Source: an alpha proteobacterium SCGC AAA015-N04
Lineage (GTDB): Bacteria; Pseudomonadota; Alphaproteobacteria; Puniceispirillales; Marisalimonadaceae
Reading direction: 5' to 3'
Assembly: GCA_000383115.1 (NCBI GenBank)
Contig: KB910555.1
Location: forward strand, 22,732-86,731
Length of the DNA stretch: 64,000 nt
Position 1 is the first letter of the stretch; each line of letters opens with the position of its first letter. The position numbers and the translations under genes are program-made. The notes under the pieces were generated by a model, which worked only from the letters and a program-made list of their open reading frames with translations, did not search any database and was not told the DNA's origin. Shown here one piece after another: positions 21,785-31,901 of this stretch.

Positions 21785-23104
21785 CTAAATAGCTTCCTTT
21801 AAATTTTTACTTACAATTTTTTTAAATTTATTCCCTCTATCTTCAAAACTTTCAAATTGATCAAAACTTGCTGCAGAAGGTGAAAGTAAAATCACGACGC
21901 TTTTAGCGCTAGACACTAAAGCTTTTCTGATGGTAAGACTTACAGCATTTTCAAGAGTTTCACACTTATTTAAGGGAATACTTTTATTATATTTCTTTAT
22001 TTCTCTTGTAAAAAAATCGGTGTGATTTCCTATCAAAAAACATTCAATGACTCTATTTAAATAATGAGTAGCTTCTCCAATTCCATCTATTTTTGGTTTT
22101 CCTCCAACTATCCAAAATATATTATTATATGATCTCAGAGCAGCAGCAGTTGAATCACCATTTGTTGATTTACTGTCGTTAATGATTTTGATCTTTGAAG
22201 AATAAAAAATTGTCTCCATACGATGAGGTAAGCCACAAAAACTCTCTATTGACGATTCTATATTTTTATTTGAAAGTTCTAGATTTTTAGCCAAAGAAAT
22301 GGCAATTGAAGCATTAACAAGATTATGATGACCTACTAAAGATTGATTATTACCAATGATTTTTTTGTAATCTTCTGTATTTGCTTTTATTATTCTAATA
22401 TCTTTGTAATTTTTCCCAGAGATTAATTTATTTAAAGACTGGTTTTTTTTATCTATAACGATGGCACCTTCATCAACTAAAAAATTTAAGATTTTTAATT
22501 TGCTTAATCGATAATTATCAAAACTTCCATGATATTCTATATGATCTGGAGTAATATTAATTATAGCAGCCAAATCTAATTTTAATTTTGTAGATCCATC
22601 TAGTTGATAACTTGACAATTCAAGTATGATTATCCCATCTTCTCCTGGATCAATAATTTTACAAGCAGGGTAACCATAATTGCCCCCAACTTCGCATTTA
22701 ATATTATTATATTTTAATATATGATATAAGAGTGCTACAGTTGTTGATTTTCCGTTAGTACCAGTAATTCCAATTATCCTAGCTTTGGGTTTAGTCTCAG
22801 TAAATAAATCAACATCATTTATTATTTTAACATTATGTTTTATTGCAAGTAAAATTGCTTGATGTTTGTTTTTGTTATTGATAGGTATACCAGGACTTAC
22901 GATCAGTACTTCTAAATTATTCCAAGGCCAATTTTTATAATTTACCCAAATATGTCTAGGCAGTTTTAATTTTTTTTCATTTTTATCATCAAACGCAAAT
23001 ATCTTAGCATCTAACTTTTTCAAAATATTAATTGCTGCTAAGCCAGATATGCCTAAACCTAAAATTCCAATATTTTTATTCCTATAGTTATTTATATTAT
23101 CCAA
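21785..23104 (-). CDS. murD: UDP-N-acetylmuramoylalanine--D-glutamate ligase
   Basis: ITGTNGKSTTVALLYHIL, ELSSYQLDG, NDSKSTNGDSTAAAL, IVGGKPK. Confidence 0.95.
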   Translation of the reverse strand: MDNINNYRNKNIGILGLGISGLAAINILKKLDAKIFAFDDKNEKKLKLPRHIWVNYKNWPWNNLEVLIVSPGIPINNKNKHQAILLAIKHNVKIINDVDLFTETKPKARIIGITGTNGKSTTVALLYHILKYNNIKCEVGGNYGYPACKIIDPGEDGIIILELSSYQLDGSTKLKLDLAAIINITPDHIEYHGSFDNYRLSKLKILNFLVDEGAIVIDKKNQSLNKLISGKNYKDIRIIKANTEDYKKIIGNNQSLVGHHNLVNASIAISLAKNLELSNKNIESSIESFCGLPHRMETIFYSSKIKIINDSKSTNGDSTAAALRSYNNIFWIVGGKPKIDGIGEATHYLNRVIECFLIGNHTDFFTREIKKYNKSIPLNKCETLENAVSLTIRKALVSSAKSVVILLSPSAASFDQFESFEDRGNKFKKIVSKNLKEAI

Positions 23105-23109
23105 ACTTA

Positions 23110-24198
23110 CTACCTTAGTTTAAGAGTTGAAATACCAATTAAAGCTAAAATAACTGCTATTATCCAAAATCTAATTACAATAGTGGACTCAGCCCACCCT
23201 TTTTGTTCAAAGTGGTGATGCAGAGGCGCCATCTTAAATAATCTTTTTCCAGTTAATTTAAATGACAAAATCTGAAAAATTACTGAGATAGTTTCTAATA
23301 CAAAAAGCCCACCAATTATAATTAATACTAATTCATGTCTTGATGCTGAAGCAGTTACTCCTATAACGCCACCTAGTGATAATGATCCTGTATCGCCCAT
23401 AAAAACCATTGCTGGGGGAGCATTAAACCATAAAAAACCTAACCCAGCACCAATTATTGCTCCCAAAAATACTGTAATTTCTCCAACTCCAGGTATATAA
23501 TTTATTTGTAAATAATTAGAAAAATTAAAGTTTCCCGCTAAATAAGCTATTATTGCTAATGTACCTGAAGCAATTATAACGGGAACAATTGCTAACCCGT
23601 CTAAACCGTCTGTTAAGTTAACTGCGTTAGATGAACCTACAATTACAATAATTGTAAAAGGAATGTAAAAAATACCTAAATATAAAATGCTTTCTTTAAG
23701 AAATGGGATTGACAAAGAATTTTTTAGACTCTCTGGAGAATTATCTGACAAAAACCATGCTGCGATAAACGCAACAATAATTTGGGGTATAATTTTTTGA
23801 TAACTTTTTAGTCCATTTGAACTCATTCGAGAAACTTTTAACCAATCGTCTAAAAGACCAATACATCCAAATGAAATAGCAACTCCAAGAATAACCCATA
23901 TATATAAGTTATCTAATCTAGCCCAGAGTAATGTAGACGTGGTAAAAGCAAATAAAATTAACAATCCACCCATAGTAGGTGTTCCAGTTTTGAAAATAAT
24001 GTGATTTTTAGGTCCATCCTCTCGTATAGGTTGTCCTGTCTTCTGAAATTTTTTTAATAATAATATTATTCTGCCGCCAAAGATAAAACTAATTAGCAGT
24101 GCTGTAAGGAGCGCACCGATTGTTCTAAAAGATATGTATTTAAACAAATTAAGTGGTTGAAAATATTCTGTGAAATTTAATAAAAAATCAGGCAGCAT
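23110..24198 (-). CDS. mraY: Phospho-N-acetylmuramoyl-pentapeptide-transferase
   Basis: GPKNHIIFKTGTPTMGGLLIL, NAVNLTDGLDGLAI, MVFMGDTGSLSLGG, MAPLHHHFEQKGW. Confidence 0.97.
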   Translation of the reverse strand: MLPDFLLNFTEYFQPLNLFKYISFRTIGALLTALLISFIFGGRIILLLKKFQKTGQPIREDGPKNHIIFKTGTPTMGGLLILFAFTTSTLLWARLDNLYIWVILGVAISFGCIGLLDDWLKVSRMSSNGLKSYQKIIPQIIVAFIAAWFLSDNSPESLKNSLSIPFLKESILYLGIFYIPFTIIVIVGSSNAVNLTDGLDGLAIVPVIIASGTLAIIAYLAGNFNFSNYLQINYIPGVGEITVFLGAIIGAGLGFLWFNAPPAMVFMGDTGSLSLGGVIGVTASASRHELVLIIIGGLFVLETISVIFQILSFKLTGKRLFKMAPLHHHFEQKGWAESTIVIRFWIIAVILALIGISTLKLR

Positions 24199-25618
24199 TA
24201 TGTGTCTCCTGATGCTTTTTTTTAATTGTTTTTACTAACTTCCATAAACCTGTTCCATTTGAACCCTTTACAAGTATAAGTTGTTTAGGTTTAATTAATT
24301 CATCAAATTGGTGTAATAATTTTTCAATTGATTTGTACGAAATACAAGTTGTAAAAGAACTTAATTGTTTCGCGATAAAATTAGTATAATTACCTACAGT
24401 AATAAGTAAGTTTGGATTAATTTCCTTAATTGCTGGAATAAGTCTCAGATGAAGTTCTTTAGATTTTCTCCCTAATTCAAGCATGTCTCCAATAATTAAA
24501 ATTGTTTCATAATCATCAAATTTATTTTGAAATTTTTTAAAATCTGAAAGGGCATATTTCATAGATATGGGATTTGCGTTGTAACTATCGTCAATAAGTA
24601 ATGATTTGTGATTCTTTTCAAAATTAATTATTATCTTTTCACCTCTCCCAGATAATGGTTTTATATTAGTGATGGTATTGAAGATATGAGTTAAATTTAA
24701 TTTCAATTCCTTGGCAATAGCAACTGTTGCAATTGCGTTGACTGCTTGGGTTGTGTTCAAAAAATTTAAATACCAACTTTTTTGATGGTCAAAATAAATT
24801 TTTGAGCCTTCTTTATAATCTTTAATGTTTATTATTTTAGTATTTGCATTATCTGAAAAACCATATAAGTGGATTTTTGCATTAATTTCTTTTGCTTTTT
24901 TTACTAAATAATCACACCAAACATTATCTGAGTATAATATTACTATTCCTTTAGGTTTAATACCTGCAAAAATATTGCTCTTTTCACTTGCAATTTCCTT
25001 TTCATTTCTGAAATTTTGAATATGTGAATTTGATACATTTGTAATTAAAGCAATATCTGGTAAAGCTAATTTTGCAAGATCAGTCATTTCACCAACTTTA
25101 CTAATACCTAGCTCTAAAACACAATAATCATAATTTTGAGGTAATCTAGACAAAGTCAGAGAAAGTCCAATAATATTATTATTATTTCCATGAGTGTAAT
25201 GAGTTTTACCGTAATTGAATAATGACTTATATATAAAATATTTCGTGGTTGTTTTACCATTACTTCCTGTCAAAGCTATTGTTTTGCCTTTAAATCTTTT
25301 TCGACCAAATTTGGCAATATTTATCAAAGCTTGTTTTGTATCTTTGACTAAAAGACCTTCATATTTTTCTGCTAGTTTTTTATCTGAAACAATAACCCCA
25401 TTAGCTCCCTTATGAATCGCCGAATTTACAAAATCATGACCATTAAAATTTTCACCCTTTAATGCTATAAATAAATCTCCTACTTTTATTGACCGACTAT
25501 CAATGCTAATTCCAGACACAATTTCAATTTTTTTGAGAAAATTGTAAGTTGGGTCTGTGCCATTTGTAGCTGAAATTAAGTCTTTTTTTGTCCACAGTGT
25601 TTCCAACTTATGCACCAA
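24188..25618 (-). CDS. murF: UDP-N-acetylmuramoyl-tripeptide--D-alanyl-D-alanine ligase
   Basis: GEFNGHDF-like LKGENFNGHDFV, ALTGSNGKTTTK, ELGISKVGEM, IDDSYNANPISM. Confidence 0.95.
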   Translation of the reverse strand: MVHKLETLWTKKDLISATNGTDPTYNFLKKIEIVSGISIDSRSIKVGDLFIALKGENFNGHDFVNSAIHKGANGVIVSDKKLAEKYEGLLVKDTKQALINIAKFGRKRFKGKTIALTGSNGKTTTKYFIYKSLFNYGKTHYTHGNNNNIIGLSLTLSRLPQNYDYCVLELGISKVGEMTDLAKLALPDIALITNVSNSHIQNFRNEKEIASEKSNIFAGIKPKGIVILYSDNVWCDYLVKKAKEINAKIHLYGFSDNANTKIINIKDYKEGSKIYFDHQKSWYLNFLNTTQAVNAIATVAIAKELKLNLTHIFNTITNIKPLSGRGEKIIINFEKNHKSLLIDDSYNANPISMKYALSDFKKFQNKFDDYETILIIGDMLELGRKSKELHLRLIPAIKEINPNLLITVGNYTNFIAKQLSSFTTCISYKSIEKLLHQFDELIKPKQLILVKGSNGTGLWKLVKTIKKKHQETHNAA

Positions 25619-27110
25619 TCTTATCTAAATTTTTAATTGCTTCTTTTGCAACTGTATAATCATCAAATGGTAAAGTTTCTGTTCCTAGAGTTTGCGTAGT
25701 CTCATGCCCTTTACCTGCAATTAATAAAATATCTTCATTTTTAAGTTTTGAAATTGCATATTTTATGGCATTATTTCGATTTTCTATTTCAATCGCTTTA
25801 GGACAACCTTTTAAAATTTCTCTCCTTATATTTGAAGGAGTTTCGTCTCTTGGATTATCATCTGTAACAATCACTAAATTAGAATTTTCGTGAGCTATTT
25901 TACCCATGATTTGACGTTTATCTTTATCTCTGTTTCCACCACATCCAAACAGTGTTATTATTCTTCCCTTAGCATCTTTTTTTAACGAAATTAAAACTGA
26001 CGATAATGCTTCAGGCGTATGTGCATAGTCGATTATGACTAATGACTTGCTTTTGCTATCTGTAATTATTTCCATACGTCCTTTTGCAGGTTTTAAATAA
26101 CTTAAAGATTTAAAAACAAAATCTGGATCCATGCCTAGAGCTATACAAATAGAGGCTGAAGCAATAACATTATAGACCTGAAATTCACCTATCATGCCAA
26201 GTGTTATATTGTAAGATTTAAGTTTATATCTTATGATCAGATCTATGGATTTGTTCTGTTGATTAATGTTGCAAATCCTGATGTCTGCTTCACTATTTTT
26301 CCCAAAACTTAAGACATAGAAGTTAAAACTTTTAAGTTCTTCATAAAGTATATTTCCATAATTATCGTCAATATTAATTGCTAATGAAGAATTTTTTTTA
26401 AGAAGATGAGTAAACAATCTTTTTTTAGCCGAATAATAATTTTCTATATTTTTATGATAATCAAGATGATCATGAGATAGATTTGTAAAAACAGCTCCTG
26501 AAAACTTTATTCCATCTAATCTTCTTTGATCAATGCCGTGTGATGAGGCTTCTATAGCAACATGAGAAATCTCGTTGTCAGTCAAAGATTTGAGTTCTTT
26601 ATATAAATGTGATGGTTCAAATGTCGTTAAATTTTGATTTGAATTATAATAAAAAGTTTGTTTAGTATGTGAAACAATTTTTGTCCCAAGTGTACCCATA
26701 GATGCTGATTTCCAACCAGCTTGACCCCATATTTGACGACAAAAATCTACTACGGAAGTTTTACCGTTTGTTCCTGTTACGCCAATAATTTGTTTAGGTT
26801 GTTTTTTATAAAAACAAGCTAGCAATATAGAGTATATTTCTCTTGCAGTACCTTTTTTTAATGATACGGTTTGGCTATCAAAATTATCTTCTGCTAAAGT
26901 TAATATAGCTCCTTTTTCTCTTGCTTCGGTAATATAGTTTAAACCATTATGCTTTTTTCCTTTTATTGCTACAAAGATATAATCATTTTTAATATCCTTG
27001 CTACTTGAAGAAATTCCATTGATATTATGATTGAGGATTTCTTTACTAACATTTTTAAAGGTTTTCTCTAATTTTGGATTTCTTGATATTATATCTTTCA
27101 AAAGAAACAT
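25608..27110 (-). CDS. murE: UDP-N-acetylmuramoyl-L-alanyl-D-glutamate--2,6-diaminopimelate ligase
   Basis: GVTGTNGKTSVVDFCRQIW, EASSHGIDQRRLDG, DDNPRDETP (meso-DAP recognition DNPR), GKGHET. Confidence 0.95.
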   Translation of the reverse strand: MFLLKDIISRNPKLEKTFKNVSKEILNHNINGISSSSKDIKNDYIFVAIKGKKHNGLNYITEAREKGAILTLAEDNFDSQTVSLKKGTAREIYSILLACFYKKQPKQIIGVTGTNGKTSVVDFCRQIWGQAGWKSASMGTLGTKIVSHTKQTFYYNSNQNLTTFEPSHLYKELKSLTDNEISHVAIEASSHGIDQRRLDGIKFSGAVFTNLSHDHLDYHKNIENYYSAKKRLFTHLLKKNSSLAINIDDNYGNILYEELKSFNFYVLSFGKNSEADIRICNINQQNKSIDLIIRYKLKSYNITLGMIGEFQVYNVIASASICIALGMDPDFVFKSLSYLKPAKGRMEIITDSKSKSLVIIDYAHTPEALSSVLISLKKDAKGRIITLFGCGGNRDKDKRQIMGKIAHENSNLVIVTDDNPRDETPSNIRREILKGCPKAIEIENRNNAIKYAISKLKNEDILLIAGKGHETTQTLGTETLPFDDYTVAKEAIKNLDKIGA

Positions 27111-27111
27111 C

Positions 27112-28812
27112 TTATAAGTTTGCTCCTTGTTCCTTGCCTCTTATTTTATATTTCAATAATTCTTTGGTGAAAGTTGAATTTTTTTCGTTACGAGGTTTAA
27201 TTCCTAAAATAGGCGCAATTCTTGTTACAATTTTTTTTACAACTGGAGCAACGACCCATCCTGCTGTTCGATAGTATGATGAAGATTTTTGACCCTTAGG
27301 GTTGTCTATCATTATCGTAATTATAAATTTTGGGTCATCCATTGGAAACGCTGCTGTGAGAGCTACAATGTTTTCATTTTTTAAATACTTACCAAATTTA
27401 TTAACCTTTTCTGCTGTCCCAGTTTTACCACCAACTATATAGCCTGCTGCATCAGCTTTTTTTGCAGTGCCATTTTTATCACTAACAACTAACCTCATTA
27501 TACTTCTCATTTTCTTTGATGTTTCTTTTGAAAAAACTCGCTCTTTTTTTGTTAGTTGATGTTGGATTATTAAAGTTGGGTTAATTTTGATTCCATTGTT
27601 AACAATTGTTGCAGTCAAAGCAGCGAGATGACTTGGAGTAATGGCGATTCCGTGACCATATGATATAGTCATAGTTGTTAGTAATTTTTTGTCAGTCCTG
27701 ACTTGAGGTCTTCCAAGCTCAGGTAATTCTAAAGAAAGTTTATCCATTAAACCTAATGATTTCAAATATTCTAGTTGAGCAGAAGAACCAAACTTTTCTG
27801 CTATTTTTGCAGAACCTATGTTACTTGAGTGAACAATAACTTCTGGAATATTTAATGCATAATTAAGAGGATGAAAGTCGTTAATTGTTTTTGAAGAAAT
27901 TTTTAATGGCGTTGAAACATCAAAAACTTCGTTTTCTTTTATTAACTTACTATCAAAGGCAACCGCAGCAGTAATTAATTTTAGAGTTGACCCAAGCTCA
28001 TAAATACCTTTAGTAGCTCTATTAAATAATTTTTGGTTTAGAACTTTTTTATAATTATTTGCATTATAATCTGGCAGAGATGCCAAAGCATAAATTTCTC
28101 CTTTTTTTGCATCCATTACGATTGCCGCTCCCCCAGGAGCTTGAAATTTTTTTATTTGTTCATGCAATAATTTTTTTGTTATGTGTTGAATTCCTGCATG
28201 TATAGATAAAAAAATACTTTCACCATTATTTAACTCTCTATCAAAATATTTTTCAATACCTGCAATACCTATCCCATCTATATTCGTGCTACCAATTACG
28301 TGTGATGCTAAACTATTGTTTGGATAAATTCTCTTATTACTCTTTTCAATCTTCATACCCTCTATACCTAATTTAAGTAAAGAAATATGCTCTATAGGGG
28401 AGATTTCTCTTAGAATATTAATATGCTTTTTATTTGAATTAAGTTTTTTAAATAAGGACTCTTCATTTAAATTTGGAAAAATAGTTTTTAATTTTGAAAT
28501 CGTCTGATTTATGTCCAAAATCTCTTGTGGATTCATATTTAAACTTGAAGTTGTTATAGTTGTAGCTAGTAATATTTTATTTCTGTCATAAATATTTCCT
28601 CTAAGTATATTTTTAGACTTATAAATATTATTTTTTTTAAAAGAAATAACTTCTGAATTGTCTTTGGTAGAAATAGAAAGCGATATTGTTCTATATCCAA
28701 TAGTTAAAAAAGCTGAAAATAAAAAAAATCCACATAGCATTAATTTAAATTTTCTCAATTTTAATCTGCTTTCGTTAACACTAGAATTATTTTGAGGATT
28801 TAAAATTTTCAT
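27112..28812 (-). CDS. ftsI: Peptidoglycan transpeptidase FtsI (PBP3)
   Basis: SxxK (STLK), SSN, KTGTA motifs; N-terminal TM; GNIYDRNKILLATT. Confidence 0.94.
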   Translation of the reverse strand: MKILNPQNNSSVNESRLKLRKFKLMLCGFFLFSAFLTIGYRTISLSISTKDNSEVISFKKNNIYKSKNILRGNIYDRNKILLATTITTSSLNMNPQEILDINQTISKLKTIFPNLNEESLFKKLNSNKKHINILREISPIEHISLLKLGIEGMKIEKSNKRIYPNNSLASHVIGSTNIDGIGIAGIEKYFDRELNNGESIFLSIHAGIQHITKKLLHEQIKKFQAPGGAAIVMDAKKGEIYALASLPDYNANNYKKVLNQKLFNRATKGIYELGSTLKLITAAVAFDSKLIKENEVFDVSTPLKISSKTINDFHPLNYALNIPEVIVHSSNIGSAKIAEKFGSSAQLEYLKSLGLMDKLSLELPELGRPQVRTDKKLLTTMTISYGHGIAITPSHLAALTATIVNNGIKINPTLIIQHQLTKKERVFSKETSKKMRSIMRLVVSDKNGTAKKADAAGYIVGGKTGTAEKVNKFGKYLKNENIVALTAAFPMDDPKFIITIMIDNPKGQKSSSYYRTAGWVVAPVVKKIVTRIAPILGIKPRNEKNSTFTKELLKYKIRGKEQGANL

Positions 28813-28814
28813 TA

Positions 28815-29114
28815 TTACCTATTTTTATTTAAAGAGTTTGTTACATTTACTAAATCTTTTAGATTCCAAATGTCTATAGGAAGGATTTCTCTCATATTTA
28901 ATTTATTTTTAGCTATTTTTTCTAGCCTATCTGGTCTTTTCAAATATGTTAGTTCTGCTTTTAAAATATAAAGATCTGATTTAGTTTTAGTTATTTGATT
29001 TTCAATTTTTGATAATTCTATTTCTTTTTTTGTAATTAGATATTTTATCTGGTATAATGACGTTGCAATAAGAATTGTCATAAAAATAATTAGCATTGAA
29101 GGATATCTTATCAT
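28815..29114 (-). CDS. ftsL: FtsL-like cell division protein
   Basis: 99 aa, one TM plus coiled coil and RLEKIAKNKLNMREI; syntenic between rsmH and ftsI. Confidence 0.8.
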   Translation of the reverse strand: MIRYPSMLIIFMTILIATSLYQIKYLITKKEIELSKIENQITKTKSDLYILKAELTYLKRPDRLEKIAKNKLNMREILPIDIWNLKDLVNVTNSLNKNR

Positions 29115-30064
29115 GCTACATCTCCAAATAGAGATGGAAATTTTGTCCTTCTAGCAACTCGAAGTTTTGCAGACCTTGATCTGATGTTAGTTTTTATTTC
29201 TAGCTCTGAGGGGGTAATTGGTTTTTTTGTTATAACTTCTAAACTATGCATTTTGATAGATTGTTCAGGCATATATCTAGATAAAACTTTATTTTTTGAA
29301 CATTTTAAAAAAAAATTTTTAATAATCCTATCTTCAATAGAATGAAATGACACTACAGCTAAAATTCCATCAGGTTTCAAAATGCGCTCTGCGGCTTTTA
29401 AGCCAGTCTCCAACTCTGATATTTCATCATTTAAATACATTCTGATTGCTTGAAATGTTTTAGTTGCTGGATCAGTTTTATTCTTTGACTTTGGGATAGC
29501 TGCGCGTATTATTTTAGCTAATTGAATAGTGTTTACAATATTGTCTTTAGATCTCTCACGTATAATTAACTTTGCAATTCTTTTGGAAAATATTTCATCA
29601 CCTAATTCATAAATAATGTCAGCTAGTGTTTTTTCATCTACTTTATTTATGAACTCTTCAGCAGTAGGACCTTCCTTAGACATTCTCATATCAAGAGGTC
29701 CGTTTAATCTAAAAGAAAAACCTCTATTACCTTGATCTAATTGTGGACTTGAAACACCTAGATCAAAAACAATACCTGCAACTTTATCAATTTTTTGAGA
29801 GTTTAAAATTTTTTCAACATCTGAAAATTTTCCTGTTTGAAAAAAAAATCTATTTTTATATTTACCTTTATAATAATCACTATACATTTTAGCCTCTGGA
29901 TCTCGATCAATCGCTAAAACACTACAACTATTTTTTTTAAGAATTTCATTTGTATATCCGCCAACTCCAAATGTAGCATCAACATAAAGTTCTTTATTTC
30001 TTATGCACAAAGCTTTGATCGTCTCATTTAAAAGCACAGGTATGTGTTTAGTTCTGTAATTCAT
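29111..30064 (-). CDS. rsmH: 16S rRNA (cytosine(1402)-N(4))-methyltransferase
   Basis: HIPVLLNETIKAL, YVDATFGVGGYT, FDLGVSSPQLDQGNRGFSFRLNGPLDMRM, VVSFHSIEDRIIK. Confidence 0.96.
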   Translation of the reverse strand: MNYRTKHIPVLLNETIKALCIRNKELYVDATFGVGGYTNEILKKNSCSVLAIDRDPEAKMYSDYYKGKYKNRFFFQTGKFSDVEKILNSQKIDKVAGIVFDLGVSSPQLDQGNRGFSFRLNGPLDMRMSKEGPTAEEFINKVDEKTLADIIYELGDEIFSKRIAKLIIRERSKDNIVNTIQLAKIIRAAIPKSKNKTDPATKTFQAIRMYLNDEISELETGLKAAERILKPDGILAVVSFHSIEDRIIKNFFLKCSKNKVLSRYMPEQSIKMHSLEVITKKPITPSELEIKTNIRSRSAKLRVARRTKFPSLFGDVA

Positions 30065-30077
30065 TTATTAAAACTTT

Positions 30078-30527
30078 TTAATCATTCTTTTTCTTTAAAA
30101 TTAATTTAGGAGGTCCTTTTTCTTTTAAAATCTTTTGTGATTTCTGATATTGATTTTTATATTCCTCAGGTGACCAAATATAAAAAGACTCTCCAATACC
30201 CATAAAAACCGCTTTATCTTTAAGTCCTGAGAAATCCATCAACATTTCAGGAATTATTACTCTACCACTGGCATCAAATTTCATTTCAAATGAATCTGCC
30301 ATCATCATTCTCAAAACAAATGCTTCATCAGATAAAGCATCTAACTCATCAATTGCATTCATGTAACTTTTCATTCTGTTATCAGACGTTCCTTCAATGC
30401 ATTTAAATTGAAGGCTTTTAAATAAAATTAATTGTTCATTATTTTTTTCAAGCTTTAATCTGTAAGCTGCAGGAATAGATATTCTAGATTTTGAATCAAT
30501 CTTATTATGTGAAGTTGATAAAAACAT
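30078..30527 (-). CDS. mraZ: Transcriptional regulator/division protein MraZ (start placed at the second Met)
   Basis: MFLSTSHNKIDSKSRISIPAAYR matches the MraZ start; ORF track extends 13 codons upstream (to 30566). Two-fold AbrB-like repeats (DASGRVIIPEMLM). Confidence 0.92.
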   Translation of the reverse strand: MFLSTSHNKIDSKSRISIPAAYRLKLEKNNEQLILFKSLQFKCIEGTSDNRMKSYMNAIDELDALSDEAFVLRMMMADSFEMKFDASGRVIIPEMLMDFSGLKDKAVFMGIGESFYIWSPEEYKNQYQKSQKILKEKGPPKLILKKKND

Positions 30528-30622
30528 CTGATTTGTAAGACCCTTTCTAGTAAAATAAAAAAACATTTAAAATTTAAATTTAACTAGATTTTATGCTCAA
30601 AAGAGTTAACCTATCAAGATTA

Positions 30623-30657
30623 TGGGATAACATGGGAATTAATGGGAGTCAATGGGA
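30623..30657. promoter_or_regulatory. Four TGGGA boxes phased every 10 bp (putative MraZ operator) upstream of mraZ
   Basis: TGGGAtaacaTGGGAattaaTGGGAgtcaaTGGGA, box starts at 30623, 30633, 30643, 30653; matches the TGGGN-N5 direct-repeat MraZ operator architecture described in E. coli. Confidence 0.85.
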
Positions 30658-30705
30658 AATTATGTCCCAAAATAATATTAAAAGTTAAAAATTCTCTTAA
30701 TTTGG

Positions 30706-31048
30706 TTGTCAGAGAGCTATAAGCCGGGTTTTGTATCTTAATTAAGATTGTAGTCATTCATCTTGAAAATTTGTTACCAAATTCTTCTAGCGACCTACCC
30801 GAGAAACTTTGTAGAAATATCAAAAACGTCTCTCCTATTTGGTCTTGCTCTAGGTGGGGTTTGCCTTGCCATTTTTATCACTAAAAATGCGGTGTGCTCT
30901 TACCACACCATTTCACCCTTACCAAATCTGGCGGTTTACTTTCTGTTGCACTTTCCCTAGGGTTACCCCCGCTGGATGTTATCCAGCACCTTATTTCTAT
31001 AGAGCCCGGACTTTCCTCTTTAAAAAGCAACTACTTACTCTCTGACAA
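30706..31048 (-). ncRNA. rnpB: RNase P RNA (bacterial type A)
   Basis: Minus strand carries GAGGAAAGTCCGGGCTC near the 5' end and ACAAAACCCGGCTTAT near the 3' end; perfect 11-bp P1 stem (30706-30716 TTGTCAGAGAG with 31038-31048 CTCTCTGACAA). Confidence 0.93.
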
Positions 31049-31155
31049 TTTAAAAATATTACTTTAATAAATTAGGTCAATATTTTTTTAAATTATTAGG
31101 TTTTTTTAATTATATCCTAAGCTTTATTTATCTTTTGAACTTGGCATGTTTTTTC

Positions 31156-31761
31156 TTAAATAAAATCTTCAGGTGTTCTTTTTGCTAACATGCAATCTGA
31201 ATGATCATTAATAGCAAGCAATTTCCATTTTTACTTAATTATACTAAGGGGGAGTTGATTTATTAATGCCAAAAAGGGAATATGTATCCATATAATGACT
31301 TAATTTTGTATTATGAATTTTAAGAAATTCATTTTCTGAAAAACTAAATACTCTACTTACCTCTACTAAAAGGAAATTTTTTATGTGTTATTTTTCCATC
31401 AGCTTTAGTAATAAGAAACAGAAGTTTAAGTAATACTTATAGAACAATGAATTTTTTAACAAATTTAATATTTGTTTTGAATATGATTGAAAACCATGGA
31501 ATGTCTACTTGACATAATTCCAAAGTTTGGCAAAATTTTGTATTTCATTATCAGGAACATAAATTTTGCTCTTAAGGCCATCTATTTACTTTTTAGTTAC
31601 TATTTCGTGAACTTTTGCCGTTTAAGCTGAAATAACAATTTAACTATTGTAAAGCCAATTTTTTCAAAGCTTAAAGTTCTGGTGATTTTTATATCAGTAT
31701 TTGCTATAGAAAATTTTCATATTATTGTCCACTTATCATCGTTTATGGTAAATCCTGTTAA
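31156..31761 (-). pseudogene. Decayed protein-coding gene of unidentified family (possibly NTF2-like; family call is a guess)
   Basis: Reading the minus strand and hopping frames gives protein-like segments: LTGFTINDDKWTII*KFSIANTDIKITRTLSFEKIGF / AKVHEIVTKK*IDGLKSKIYVPDNEIQNFAKLWNYVK / VDIPWFSIIFKTNIKFVKKFIVL*VLLKLLFLITKADGKITHKKFPFSRGK / RVFSFSENEFLKIHNTKLSHYMDTYSLFGINKS / KWKLLAINDHSDCMLAKRTPEDFI*; several in-frame stops and frameshifts. Confidence 0.7.
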
Positions 31762-31901
31762 ATTATCGATTATTTTTCTCTAAATATTCATTTCATATCT
31801 ATTATAATTTGTGTCTGATGATTATGAGCAAAATTAAATTGGATAAATTAATAAAAATGTATAAAACTAGTTTTTTTATATTTGATTTGTTAGGTGGTCA
31901 T

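Noticed and set aside
30763-31045. Two plus-strand ORFs of ~65 aa
   Set aside because: They lie within and antisense to the RNase P RNA gene.
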